A DNA stretch of 64,000 nt from contig NC_081554.1 of assembly GCF_963082655.1 (NCBI RefSeq), positions 39,268,354-39,332,353 of the forward strand. The letters run 5' to 3'. The stretch's first letter is position 1. Each line of letters begins with the position of its first letter. This stretch comes from Stomoxys calcitrans. Its lineage: Eukaryota > Arthropoda > Insecta > Diptera > Muscidae. A model generated the notes under the pieces. The model was given only the letters and a program-made list of their open reading frames with translations. It was not told where the DNA came from and did no database searches. The translations under genes and the position numbers were made by a program. Below, one piece after another: positions 18,862 through 31,055 of this stretch.

Positions 18862-20636
18862 TATTATACCCTCCACCATAGGATGGGGGGTATACTAATT
18901 TCGTCATTCTGTTTGTAACTACTCGAAATATTCGTCTAAGACCCCATAAAGTATATATATTCTTGATCGTCGTGACATTTTATGTCGATCTAGCCATGTC
19001 CGTCCGTCTGTCCGTCCGTCCGTCCGTCTGTCCGTCCGTCCGTCCGTCTGTCCCTCCGTCTGTCCGTCCGTCTGTCCGTCTGTCCCTCCGTCTGTCCGTC
19101 CGTCCCTCCGTCTGTCCGTCCGTCTGTCCGTCCGTCTGTCCGTCCGTCTGTCCGTCCGTCTGTCCGTCCGTCTGTCCGTCCGTCTGTCCGTCCGTCTGTC
19201 CGTCCGTCTGTCCGTCCGTCTGTCCGTCCGTCTGTCCGTCCGTCTGTCCGTCCGTCTGTCCGTCCGTCTGTCCGTCTGTCCGTCCGTCTGTCTGTCCGTC
19301 CATCCATCCGTCTGTCTGTCGAAAGCACGCTAACTTCTGAAGGAGTAAAGCTAGCCGCTTGAAATTTTGCAAAAATACTTCTTATTAGTGTAGGTCGGTT
19401 GGTATTGTAAATGGGCCATATCGGTCCATGTTTTGATATAGCAGCCATATGAACCGATCTTGGGTCTTGACATCTTGAGCCTCTAGAGTGCGGAATTCTT
19501 ATCCGATCGGAATGAAATTTTGCACGACGTGTTTTGTTATGATATCCAACAACTGTGCCAAGTATTGTTCAAATCGGTTCATAACCTGATATAGCTGTTA
19601 TATAAATCGATCTGGGATCTTGACTTCTTGAGCTTGTAGAGGTCGCAATTCTTATCCGATTGGAATGAAAGTTTGCAAGACGTGTTTTGTTATGATTTCC
19701 AACAACTGTACCAAGTATGGTTCAAACCGGTCTATATTTTGATATAGCTGCCATATAAACCGATCTTGGGTCTTGACTTCTTGAGCCTCTAGAGTGCGCA
19801 ATTCGTATCCGATTGAAATGAAATTTGGCACGACGTGTTTTATTATGATATCCAATTATTGTGCTAAGTATGGTTCTAATCGGTTTATAACCTGATATAG
19901 CTGTCATATAACCGATCTGGGATCTTGACTTCTTGAGCCTGTAGAGGTCGCAATTCTTATCCGATTGGAATGAAAATTTGCACGACGTGTTTTGTTATGA
20001 TTTCCAACAACTGTACCAAGTATGGTTCAAATCGGTCCATAACCTGATATAGCTGCCATATGAACCGATCTTTGGTCTTGACTTCTTGAGCCTCTAGAGT
20101 GCCCAATTCTTATCCGATTGGAATGAAATTTTGCACAACGTGTTTTGTTATGATATCCAACAACTATGCCAAGTATGGTTCAAATCGGTTCGTAACCTGA
20201 TATAGCTGTCATATAAACCGATCTGGGATCTTGACTTCTTGAGACCGTAGAGGTCGCAATTATTATCAGATTTGCCTGAAATTTTGTACGACGGATTCTC
20301 TCATGACCATCAACATACGTATTTATTATGGTCAGAATCGGTCTATAGCCCGATACAGCTCCCATATAAATCGATCTCTCTATTTTACTTCTTGAGCCCC
20401 CAAAGGGCGCAATTCTTATTCGAATTGGCTGACATTTTACACAGGTCTCCAACATATAATTTAATTGTGGTCCAAACCGGACCATATCTTGATATCGCTT
20501 TAACGGCAGAGCAAATCTTTTCTTATATCCTGTTTTGCCTAAGAAGAGATGCCGGGAAAAGAACTCGACAAATGCTATCCATGGTGGAGGGTATATAAGA
20601 TTCGGCCCGGCCGAACTTAGCACGCTTTTACTTGTT
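18862..20636 (+). mobile_element. DINE-1/Helentron-like element, family A, both ends present
   Basis: The left end TTATTATACCCTCCACCATA and the conserved subterminal block (AAAGTATATATATTCTTGATCG, GTCGATCTAGCCATGTCCGT) match the layout of dipteran DINE-1 repeats. A GTCC/GTCT minisatellite and core repeats of about 153 bp follow. The right end has TTCGGCCCGGCCGAACTTAGC and CACGCTTTTACTTGTTTTTT. It is non-coding and presumed to be mobilised by Helentron proteins in trans. The next element starts immediately at 20639. Confidence 0.85.
18996..19320 (+). repeat. TGTCCGTCCGTC minisatellite expansion
   Basis: About 325 bp of almost pure TGTCCGTCCGTC (12 bp units built from GTCC/GTCT tetramers). It occupies the position where sister elements (for example 62750-62765) have only two or three tetramers. 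Open frames of 125-152 codons across it (SVRPSVCPSV or TDGQTDGRTD) are artefacts of the repeat. Confidence 0.95.
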
Positions 20637-22255
20637 TTTTTATTATACCCACCACCGTAGGATGGGGGTATATTTATTTAGTCATTCCATTTGCAACACA
20701 TCGAAATATCAATTTCCGACCCTACAAAGTATATACAACATATTTCGGATCGTCGTAAAATTCTAAGACGATTTAACGATGTCCGTGTGTCTGTGCATCT
20801 GTCCGTCCGTCTACTGAGATATTGAGCTGAAATTTGGCACAGATACGTCTTTTTGATGCACGCTGGTTAAGTTCTTGAACGGGCCAAATCGGGCCATATT
20901 TGGATATAGCTGCTATATAGACCGATTTTCCGATAAAGGGTCTAATGCCCATAACAACTTAATTTTTCATCCGAAATTTTAAACAATGAGTAGTTTTAGG
21001 CCTCCCGACATCTGACCCAAATATGGTTCTGTTCGGACTATATGTAGATATAGCTGCCATATAGATCGATCTGCCGATAAAGTGTCTGAAGCCCATAAAA
21101 GCTTTATTTTTTAACCGGTCTCGCTGAAATTTGCAACAGTGGGTTATTTTAGGCCTCCCGACATCTGACCTAAGTATGGTTTATATCGGACTCTATTTAG
21201 ATATAGCTGCCATATAGACCGATCTACCTATAAAGGGTCTGAAGCCCATAAAAGCTTTATTTTTTATCCAATTTCACTGAAATTTAAAATAGTGAGTAGT
21301 TTGAAGCCATCCGCCATCTGACTTAAGTATGGTTTATATCGGACTCTATTTAGATATATCTGCCATATAGACCGATCTGCCGATAAAGGGTCTGAAGCCC
21401 ATAAAAGCTTTATTTTTTATCCAATTTCACTGAAATTTAAAACAGTGAGTAGTTTTAAGCCATCCGCCATCTGACCTTAGTGTGGTTTAGATCGGACTCT
21501 ATTTAGATATAACTGCCATATAGACCGATCTGCCGATAAAGAGTCTGAAGCCTTTATTTTTTAACCGATTTCGCTGAAAATTAAAACATTGAGTAGTTTT
21601 AGGCCTATTAACATCTGACCCAAATATAGTTCAGATCGGACTATATTTAGATATAGCTGCCATATAGGCCGATCTGCCGATAAAGGGTATGAAGCTATTT
21701 AAACCATACCTGGCACAGTTGTTGATGGTCAAACCAATACTCTTCATGCAAAATTTCAGCTCAGTCGGTTAATAATTGCGTCTCAAGCAGTCTAGATTCT
21801 AGATCGGTTCATATGAGAGCAATATCAAGTTATGAACCATTTTAGGCCATATTTGGTTAGGCTGCGACCTACCTAGCTGCTCAAGAAGTCAACATCCGAG
21901 ATTGGTGTATATGGGATCGATTTGGATCATACTTAGCACAGGAAGTTATAACAGAGCGCTTCATGCAAAATTTAAGCAAAATTGCGCTCTCTAACATCTG
22001 AAAACATGGACTGATATGGCCCATTTACAATCCCAACTGACCTACACTAATAAGATGTACAAAATTTCACGCGCCTAACTTCACTCCTTCGAAAGTTAGC
22101 GTGCTTTCGACAGTCAGACGGACGGACATGGCTGGATCGACTTAAAATGTCATGACGGTCAAGAACATCTATACTTTATGGGGTCTCAGAGGAATATTTC
22201 AAGGTGTTACAAAGAAAGTATACCCCCATTCTATGGTGGAGGGTATAAAAAAATT
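20637..22255. mobile_element. Chimeric DINE-like element: family B left half joined to inverted family A half
   Basis: It begins TATTATACCCACCACCGTAG in plus orientation with family B cores (AAGCCCATAAAAGCTTTATT) to about 21690. It then switches to family A core in minus orientation and ends in the reverse complement of the same terminal type (TACCCCCATTCTATGGTGGA, about 22220-22250). Both outer ends are thus left ends facing outward, and no right end is present. Confidence 0.75.
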
Positions 22256-23140
22256 TTTGTTCTTGACAGACAGCCTCAGCTAATTTATTGACCTTCCACG
22301 TTCTCGGAAAGCTTAAATTTAGTAAAAACAATCCTTTGTTACCTGTTAATTAACTTTTCATACCCACCAGGGACTTTAGTTTGCCGCTGCCAAAATTGCA
22401 ATTTGATTTCAAACTGTCAATGTATTTCAAAGAAAAAAAAATGCCAATTGTTTACTGCATTTCGAGTTAGAAAATTAGGTCGAATTAGCCACAAAAAATG
22501 AAGAAAAAAGGTTTGGCAAATTATCAGGCACTATTAAAACATTTTTGTGATAATTATTTGTGAGAGGCAACCAAAACCAAAACTGGTAGCCTTTATTTGC
22601 CGTTGCGACAAATGTTAACAATAACTGTGCAATGTCAGTCAATTTGTTGAAATTATCCAGTTGACAATGATGACGATAATTGCAGTTGTTTAGAAAGGAA
22701 AATATCAGAGTGCAGCAGTGGCTTCAATGGTTGGATTTCAATCAGCGGATGTGCCTGCCCTATACAAAGATTGTGTGCATTAAACTCAACGATGTACTTT
22801 TCAATTAACTACGTTTTTTACGCAAAAGCCATGTGTTATCTATTTTATTACCGCCAATATGCAAATGAAGGCAAATGAAAAATTATTGCAATTACTTTGA
22901 AATTCATTTAAAAAAATGAGACAAAATTGAATTCACACACTAAAACAAAACGAAGTGAGAGCACCATAAGTTCGTAACATGAAGTCCCTATGGATTTTTT
23001 TAAAAACTTTAGAACTTAGCAAGCAAAATATCAGCCAAAGCAGAGATGAAGGAACACATGCCCTAGGAGCTTAAGAGGTCAGTTAGAAGATCGGCCTATA
23101 TAAGAGCTATATCGAAACATAGAAATCCTTCTTTAGCTAC
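22256..23140. other. AT-rich spacer; DINE core remnant near 23080-23130
   Basis: Mostly unrecognised AT-rich DNA. Around 23085-23130 AGATCGGCCTATATAAGAGC and neighbouring bases look like one decayed DINE core repeat. Confidence 0.4.
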
Positions 23141-23189
23141 GACCAAGAGCGTTGAAATTCTACTGAAGCCAATAGTGCGGCATACATAA

Positions 23190-26100
23190 CAATCTTGCAG
23201 TTGAGGGGAAGATGTGAGTATGAGCTAATCGAGATGTTTAGGAATCAGAGTGAAGTCCGAAAATCCCAACTAGTTATGCTAGTTACAAAATCCTTTATTG
23301 TTTCCCATTCCACTCCCCTAAGATGCTTCATGTCCCCACCTAAGTGCCGGTATCTGCTAGACGCGAAAGCCGGGCAATGACAAAGGAAATGCTCCAACGT
23401 CTCATCATCTTCCCCGCATGCCCTACACATGCTATTACTTGCCACACCGATTTTACATAAGTGTATTCGTAGTTCTATGTGTCCCGTTATGATACCAATA
23501 GCTATACTGACCTCCTTCTTGATTCCTTTGAGTAACAGCCTCGTTTTCTCACGATCTGAATCCCCTCATAGGATTTTCGCCGTCCGCCGCCGACCGTTTC
23601 GCTGTTCCAAAGTATTGCCTGAGCATACATCGCCCACGCCCTTAACTCGGACTGCGTCGACCCAACAGGCCTCGGCTTAACCAAGTTTAATGACGGCAGT
23701 CCTCTGGTATTCACTACCAACGCGTCTGCGTTTTCATTTGCCCTTACTCGGTTATGGCCCGGCACCCAAACAATGTGGACTTTGCCATCTTCAGAGAAGG
23801 CTTTAATCTCCTTCTTACACTGCAAAACTGTTTGTGACCTTACAGTCCTGGTTGTTATTGCTCTTATGGTAATTTTACTGTCCCTAAAGATGTTCACACT
23901 CGACGTCCTCACGTTAGCACCACACGCATTCTGTGATCGCCCGGATCTCCGCCTGCAGGACCTTATTATGGTCAGGCGTTCTAAAACAGATCGCAGTACC
24001 TGGGTTCTCAATGTAGACTCCCAGGCCCACTCTGTCCTCTAGCTTTGATCCATCCGTGTAACATGATCTTCCAGATGGCAATACTAGGGTTCCGTAAAAC
24101 CAAAACTGTGCCTCGCACTCGATCTCAAGTGTCGTCTCAAGTATGCGAACGGATACCCTATCGGCTACTTGACATATTGTTGCATATTGTTGCCTCCATT
24201 AAACGGCGATGGTATGAACTGCTCCCATCCTCAATCCATTCTACCATCGCCTTAAGTCTCATTGCCGCAGGGGCTGCCTCACACTTGCATGTTAATGGGT
24301 TGGATATCTAGAATAGTTTCCAGTGCCCTAGTGAGCTTGTCAATGGGTTGGATATTTAGAATAATTTCCAGTGCCCTAGTGGGCGTGGTCGTCATCATTC
24401 CGCCTAAGCCAAGACAACATGTTCTCTGAACCTGTTGTATGGTCCTTATGCTGCACTTTTCTTCCATAGCAGTCCACCAAACTACTGAGGAGTAAGTAAG
24501 TATTAGTCTAATCATGTTCCTATAGTGTCAGCGGACTGTCCTCGGATTCAGGCCCTATTTCGAGTCTACATAGTGCTCAATATATGTGAGACTTCTCAGT
24601 GCGCTCTTGAATGTGACACTTCCAATTAAGCTTCCTATTCAAGATGACTAAGTATTAGACCTAAGTATTTGTCCTTGTCAGATATAGAAATTGTTTCCTT
24701 GAGGAAAAGTGGTGTGTCAAATTGGCCCACCTTTGTCCTCCTCGTGAACAGTCTTCTCTCGGTTAACATTGAGACCCCTGGGTGTAGCCCAATCATATGC
24801 CATATGCAAGACAAGACCAAGTATTATAAGATCGTCTGCATAACAGACGGGTTAAAATCGCTCCTTAGTCAGCATCCGTAATAGGTCATTTATGGTGGTC
24901 ACCCAAAGGAATGCCGATAAAATGCCCCCCTATGGCGTGCTTTGTGCCACATTCTCCCTTATATTTATGTCATAGGACTCGCAATTTATCCACCTGTACT
25001 GTGCACCCGGCACTGGTCTAAGTATTCGATCTATGTGTCGGTCCGCACATTTCTAAACGCCCTCTCGATGTCAATGCAAACCGCCAATGTGTACGTCTGT
25101 GCATCGAAGGATTCTTCTATTTTATGCACAACCTCGTGCAGGGCAGTCTCCACCGACCTTCCCTTGATATAGGCATGCTTTTTTTATTGAGCGGTTTCCT
25201 GGAGGTCCTACACTTTATTATGGTATCCACAATGCGATCCATGGTTTTGAGTAGAACCTTACCTTGCCGGGCTTGGGTATAAATGACATCCTTCCTTCCT
25301 GCCAGGCTTGCGGAGTATATGCAAGTCCTAGGCACGATGTGAAGATAGTGGCCAGAAGAGGTGCCAGATAATCTGCCTCTTTTGTTGTAAAGCCGGAAAT
25401 ATTACACCAGGTCCGGAAGACTTAAATGAATTGAAGCTCCTCAAGGCTTCCTTGACCATAAGTTCCGTTATGACAAGTCTTCGATCAATCTCATTATTCC
25501 AAGCATCCGGTGTTTCCATGAGTCCAGTCGTATCCTGTGGAAAATGGGTTTTCATCAAAAGCCTCAACATGTCCTCCGTTGTTTCTGCTCTCACTCCCAT
25601 GTCGTCTACTAACGTTTCAGTTTGGACATGGGTTTTTGAGCGGAAGTTTTTCATCTTGGCGGCGTCATTAACGATATCGAGCTGTTCGCTGAAAATCTTG
25701 CAAAAGGCACGTTTTGCCGCACTGATTATCTTATTGTATTCCTTGAGTCGTGTGTAATACACATCCCAAAAAACGTCAGCTTTTCTACGACGTGCTCTGT
25801 TATAAAATAGGTGGATTTTTTCCCAATGGTGGGAATCTCCCCGGTCATCCAGGGTTTTTCTTGGGCTGATTTCCTTCCTCGAAGGGGACAACTATCTTTG
25901 AAAAACCCCACAATGGCATTCGTAGTCCTGTTGACATTGCCATCAATGTGTTCTATGCTTAGACTATCTAAATTATATTGCTCAAGTCTTCCACTGAGTA
26001 GTCTTCCGAATGTTCTTCAGTTGGTCTTCTAATTATTACGGAAGCTTATGGGATTCGGCGCAGGCCGTGCCATTCTAAACCTAATGTAGCGATTGTCGGA

Positions 26101-26419
26101 GAATGAGTACTCCAAAGAGATGCTCCAATCCTGCACCGCAATGATTAGATTTTCGAACATATTGTCATATCAAAAAACTCCTCCCTAATCCTCGTCGTTA
26201 GTGTTCCTGAATTTTTCCAGAGTTGTCCCCGCTTATTAATGTTGTACGAAGCCACAAAGAGTGGCGAGAGTTCGCATCGCACCTTTTAGTACCTTGCCCT
26301 TGCTGATTTTCTCCAACAAAGCGTGTGTAGCAGTCTCGCTCTGGTGGAGGTTTATCTGGATTACCTTCATCATTAGTCCTCCAGTAGATGGGCATCTTGA
26401 GAGTGGGTGATGATCTCAT
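23190..26419 (-). pseudogene. LINE ORF2: endonuclease start, RT, RNase H, zinc knuckle (broken)
   Basis: The reading starts with an endonuclease-like N-terminus (MKVIQINLHQSETATHALLE, about 26375-26310) that jumps straight to its C-terminal part (CDANSRHSLW), so most of the endonuclease is deleted. The linker and RT N-terminus follow (25328-25891, AAKRAFCKIF, KSSGPG), then KVLLKTMDRIVDTIIKCRTS (about 25200-25260), block A IDIEGAF-like (about 25060) and VCYADDLIILG with the YADD codons at 24842-24831. The thumb region TYSSVVWWTAMEEKCS (about 24490) contains a roughly 60 bp internal duplication at 24290-24390. RNase H (23502-24120) and the knuckle (23300-23445) close the frame. Multiple frameshifts. 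Confidence 0.8.
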
Positions 26420-28000
26420 CTTCTGGTCCCTAATGCTTCAATATTAGGACATTTGCCTACTGTAGTCTTCCAGGTTTTGATTAAATGGGTTTTTTTGGGT
26501 GTGGGTGGTTTCATCATCGTCGGTTCCTTGTTCATTAGGCTAAATTGAGTTTCCTGTCACTGCAATGTCGGATGTTTCAATATTAGGATCTGTGCCTATC
26601 CCAGTCTAATCTTGAGTAAAAGGGCTTCTTGGGAGTGGTAATGGTCTCATTGTCCGTTCCCTATTCGTTAGGCTGCATTGAGTTTTCTGTGACTGCACTA
26701 CCTGATATTTCAATATCAGAATCTTTGCCTAATATTGAGCAAATCGGTGACAGACTCGTCGTTGGCCCCTTATTCGTTAGGTGGTATTGATTCTGCTGCC
26801 ACCGCCACTGCCTGATGTCGCAATAAGAGGAGCTGTCATGGAGCTGTGATCATTGACCACCATAAGGAGAGTTCCTTCCTCCTTTTTCTCCCTGTGAAAG
26901 ATCATTTCTTCACGTCAAAACTTTTTTTTTACTTCAATCATGCCTTCCGTCGTGAATTTTCTACCCCCATCCTTTGATGAAGACCGTCGCCTTTGTGAGC
27001 TGGGGCATATACATCCTTCTTACCAGGTCGAGCTTTGCCTCCTAGGAAATGGATATACTTCCAACGAGCTTTTTGACGGTATCAATAATTTTAAGATGTT
27101 AACTCTGTACTCGCAGCTCATAATTTGTATGGGTGGACCCCCATTCAGAATGCCACATATATTCGAAAATCCGCTCGTTAACCTGATCCACTTGATCTGG
27201 AATCCTACCGGATGTACTGTTGACATGGATAAATGCATACGTCATCTCTATTGTGCCACTCTGGCCTAAGATGGAGCCTCCTTACCATTTTCAGTGACCA
27301 TCTTCCCCTTCAGTGACGGCTGTGGCCTTTGTTTGTAAGTCACAGTCCTTTATGACGAATCAGGGGTATTGCGCGCTTGTTTTGTTCTTGTTCTGATTTT
27401 GTCTCCTTCCGCAAGACACTGTCTGGAGTTTCCATTGAGCAAAAGCAAGCTTGATCTTCCCGGAGTAATTGAAAGCGGGGAGGTCTTTTTCTTCTTCAGC
27501 GTCTTAGCAATGTCATGCTCTTCGGGAGATGGGATTCTCTTTCCAGCTTCTGAAGAATTGTTAAGAATATCAGTTCTATTCCTACCAGCGTCCTGCACTT
27601 TCGCCTGATTACGCTGCCGGTGCGTACTCCTCAGTCTACTTCGGGAGACTATATTGAGGGAGGGCTTTGCTTAGCTCACTACTGCTGTCATCCCGCGGTC
27701 GTCGTCTCTCGATTCAGTTGCAATGACTATTTTATTGACACTGTCGCTGTCCGAAAATGAATCAGAAAGACCACCTTTGCATAAAGGCTGGGCACGAATT
27801 GCGCATTCCTCTGGCTTATCCGTCTCTTCCTTATTCGTAAGTCTGACGACTGGTTGTGCGCTTGAAGCATTACCCTCGATTACAGGTGCCGAGGTACGCA
27901 CACCTATAGAATTGGAAAACATACTACGGTCTGATGCCATCACCGCAGCTGTTCGGTCTTTGAAGTCCATTCTAAGCCTACTCCTGAAAGGCTTTAAAAC
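26420..28000 (-). pseudogene. LINE ORF1 (gag-like) remnant
   Basis: Broken minus-strand frames: 27671-27970 (acidic/serine stretch LSDSFSDSDSVNKIVIATES) and 27350-27598 (lysine-rich AKTLKKKKTS), then short pieces to 26430. Basic, low-complexity N-terminal composition and its position directly upstream of ORF2 fit ORF1 of a non-LTR element. I see no unambiguous CCHC knuckle, perhaps because of the breaks. Confidence 0.5.
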
Positions 28001-28189
28001 GTTTGCGTAATAGGGAGTACCTATTCCGAGATAGAGATATTTTTATTTGAGGAGCGAACATGAAATGAATTCATCTGCTCCACTCAACGGTAATAAATGT
28101 ATCGTAAGAGGCAATTATGCTCATTTTAAAACGTAGCATTTGACATTAAAAACGAAATAATTTTGTTAACAAATAATAATTGATGGTAA

Positions 28190-28975
28190 GGGAGGTTCTG
28201 ACGTCGGAAAACTTCAGACATACCTCAAGGGTAGTTCGGAGTAAACGGCCCTCCATGAAGTGGTGCGACAAGTCTAGACATCTCTCCTACTGAAGAAGTA
28301 CGCGATGGCGGTTTTCCTGAATATTGAGAGGTCATTTAATAACCAGGAGATGGGTCGACAGTTTCCGTCCTGAACCGCACTGGGTCCAACTTAGTTTCTC
28401 CTTGTGTGACTGTATGCTACGTGACAGAGCTATCAACGCGGACTTCGGAGATAATGTAGTCAGTAGGTTAGGGATAAGGAGCACGCGGCAAGGGTGGGGT
28501 GTTCTCGGGATTCGCTTCCCGCAAATCCTGTGTTTGAAGAGAATAATAGTTCTATGATGGAGATAGGGACTGGATTGGGGCCATACTCCCACACACAAAA
28601 TATCTGTGTTTTGGTGAGACTGCCGGACGAGTGTATTTTTTTCGGACAGAGCTCTGTGCCATAACGATAGCCGTAAAGGACATTTTGGGAAGGGATTTAC
28701 AGGCCTCAAGACCGTTGGTTCTACGACAGTGAGTTCGAAGTTCTTGGCGGAATGTGTGGAATCCCTGAATATACTCCAGTTTCAGGACATAGTGCTATCA
28801 TGGACTAGCGCATACGACGGCGCTGTATTGGCGCTTACACCCTACTCTCTTGCAATTTTATCACATATTTAAATTTTTTTCATTTTCTTATCACCACAGG
28901 TTAGGCTGGCCACCGAGTGAACTCACCTTTTCATGGTGAGCAATCCATCCAACCTAAACCTAAACTATTCACAAT
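28190..28975 (+). pseudogene. LINE fragment, plus strand, RT and RNase H pieces
   Basis: Broken plus-strand frames resemble AVFLNIERSFNN (RT block A), a GTRQG..GVL-type block B near 28485-28505 and KTVGSTTVSSKFLAECVESL (RNase H linker, about 28705-28770). The sequence closes with CACCGAGTGAACTCACCTTTTCATGGTGAG and a CCTAAACC tail near 28960. It is a heavily decayed copy related to, but distinct from, the element at 23141-28012. The knuckle is not visible. Confidence 0.55.
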
Positions 28976-29210
28976 AAATTGTGAAAAAAGTTTTTTTTTA
29001 AATTACATTCTTGGTTTTAAAATTCATTCAAACTTCAAATTTTGTCAGCTGAGACGAAAACGGAACGTAAAATTTTATTTTTATTGAATTCGACTTTTCG
29101 TTTACGGTCGACTGGCGTTCGGTAATGATTTGAATGTGCATTCATAAGCCAAAACTAAACAGCTGACACGTTTTCCTACATTTATGGTATGTTTACGAGA
29201 GTATAACCAG

Positions 29211-29395
29211 GCCTTAGAGCTTTCGGTATCATTATTTGAAGCATTTTCGATGTAATTGCCCGGTTTTCTAGGCTAACAGACTCCAGCACTTAGGTGAGGA
29301 CGCAATACCAGATTGGAAGCAACTAAGGGGCTTGGAATAGAGAATAATTAGAGATTTTGCGAGTACCACAGAATTCCTGACTTACACTCATAGAA
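29211..29395 (+). pseudogene. LINE 3' terminal piece, copy 1
   Basis: Plus-strand translation ANRLQHLGEDAIPDWKQLRG and IIRDFASTTEFLTY corresponds to the sequence just after the zinc knuckle of the LOA-like family (compare SRYRHLGGDMKHLRGVEWET at 23270-23340). It runs directly into the hairpin minisatellite. Confidence 0.65.
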
Positions 29396-29397
29396 AA

Positions 29398-29492
29398 AGT
29401 CTGCTGATAATAGCAGACACTGTCTGCTTATAATAGCAGACACTGTCTGCTGATAATAGCAAACACTGTCTGCTGATAATAGCAGACACTGT
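29398..29492. repeat. 23 bp hairpin minisatellite, block 1
   Basis: Repeats of AGCAGACACTGTCTGCT plus GATAAT (23 bp). Each unit contains a perfect 8+1+8 palindrome. About four units, with point variants (AGCAAACAC, CTTATAAT). Confidence 0.9.
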
Positions 29493-29662
29493 CTGGCCTT
29501 AAAGCTTTCGGTATCATTATATTAGAGCATTTCCGATGTAATTTCCCGGTTTTCGAGGCTAACAAACTCCAGCACTTAGGTGAAGACACAATACCAGATT
29601 GGAAGCAACTAAGGGGCTTGGAATAGAGAATAATTAGAGATTTTGCGAGTACCACAGAATTC
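29493..29662 (+). pseudogene. LINE 3' terminal piece, copy 2
   Basis: A second copy of the 29211-29366 segment (about 90% similar by eye), again followed by the 23 bp repeat. The repeated LINE end plus minisatellite makes a larger direct duplication of about 280 bp. Confidence 0.65.
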
Positions 29663-29802
29663 ATAGCAGACACTGTCTACTGATAATAGCAGACACTGTC
29701 TACTGATAATAGCAGACACTGTATACTGATAATAGCAGACACTGTCTGCTGATAATAGCAAACACTGTCTGCTGATAATAACAGACACTGTCTGCTGACA
29801 GT
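29663..29802. repeat. 23 bp hairpin minisatellite, block 2
   Basis: About six units of the same palindromic 23 bp repeat, with variants CTGTCTACT and CTGTATACT. Confidence 0.9.
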
Positions 29803-31055
29803 TAGTAGGTAAAACTGTTCTGAATAAAGAATTACTGCTATTAGTAACACTTTTTTGTTGACTTCAGATCTTGTGCTATGACTATAAATATTTTTTCAAA
29901 GACATTGTGGGAATTCCATTGATCCATTGATTTTTTTCATCCAACATTTAGAAAAAAAAAATAAACTTCACAAGTTGCCTTTCGTGATTCATTTAGATTT
30001 TATTATGACACCATTAACACGTTCCGTAATTAAAGACCAACATCTCAATTTGGAGTTATACTACAGCCATAACATAATGCCAATTGAAACGTTGAACAGA
30101 CGCGTTGGCGTTTTTGGGAAACCTCCTTTTGGTTTCTTTTAAAGCCAAAGTTTATCGATCATAAAAATACCTTTTAACACTAGGCGTAGTCATGCGCTTA
30201 GCCTCAATTCCATGGCATACATGCTGCAGCTCCTTTTTGGCAAAGCCAGAGAATTGCAATAAAACCATTACCTAGGGTATGAAAAATTTAACACTACTTA
30301 ATCATTGTTTTTGAGTTGTTTGTTTCCTAAGCAATTGTTGATAAGATCGTTTCATTTTTGCTACTGTTTCATTGACTTTGGGGATTTTTGAATTACATAT
30401 TTCGATTTGTAACTACCACAACCATTTTAAACTGATGGCAAATTTTTTCCTAAAAATTTCTGTGAATGACAGGTGTGGCAATTTTTGCTTTATACTAATG
30501 TCCGTTGTAATCAACGTAAGTGCGTGGTATTGTGATTTATTTGATATTCGTGCCATTTTTGCATCTTCTTAAGTAAATTCATGGCAATGAACCAACTGAC
30601 TAATGAAAGACTTAAGACACAAACTTGTCATCATCCAACAAATACTTGGACTATGGTAATGGGACTTTGTGTTTTCTTTTAATTCTTGTTTTTTTGGTCC
30701 GATGCATACTGTTCGTGATGACAGACTTTGAATGCCAGTGTAAATTAGCAATAAATATGAACAACATTTAAAAGAAACCTTGGCAATTATTGTTAGGAGG
30801 AGAATAAATGTCACCACTAATTGTAGATGTTTAAAGACAAATATTGATATAAAAAAACTATTTTCATGTCGCTTATGAACTAATTCGATATTATAAGGGT
30901 CAACAGCTTCCCACACGGATTTTAAAGGGTAAAAACGGTGGACAAGGATCAAAGTGAAATGCACCGTAAATCACAGCTTTGCATGTCCTCCTTTGACGGT
31001 AAATGACTGGATTCTTATCTTATCTCTCTTAAGAGTCTATCCCTAATCACAATGC
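29803..31055. other. AT-rich intergenic DNA, nothing recognised
   Basis: No supported gene. The longest frame on the minus strand (30569-30964) has the composition of AT-rich noncoding DNA and no recognisable domain. Confidence 0.4.

Larger units (their letters stand above)
23141..28012 (-). mobile_element. LOA/I-like LINE, nearly full length but decayed
   Basis: Minus-strand order: ORF1-like region (27990 to about 26430), start of the endonuclease, then linker, RT, RNase H and zinc knuckle (26400 to 23245). It is the same family as the LINE in the 3.2 kb duplication: the RNase H and knuckle segments align closely (VWVPGHNRVRANENADALVV; CRACGEDDETLEHFLCHCPA). Stops and frameshifts occur throughout, so it is not functional. 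The 3' end is near 23150-23190. Confidence 0.8.

Noticed and set aside
18990..19330. CRISPR-like or satellite array
   Set aside because: Uninterrupted tetramer-based minisatellite without spacers, in a eukaryotic DINE-like element.
18963..19448. Open frames of 125-152 codons (SVRPSVCPSV-like and TDGQTDGRTD-like proteins)
   Set aside because: They are pure translations of the GTCC/GTCT minisatellite in several frames on both strands, with no start context or domain.
27723..28010. 95-codon plus-strand frame in the LINE ORF1 region
   Set aside because: Antisense shadow of the ORF1-like minus-strand frame; the other LINE domains are all on the minus strand.
30569..30964. 131-codon minus-strand open frame
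   Set aside because: AT-rich region, no domain, no splice or start context. Length is compatible with chance.
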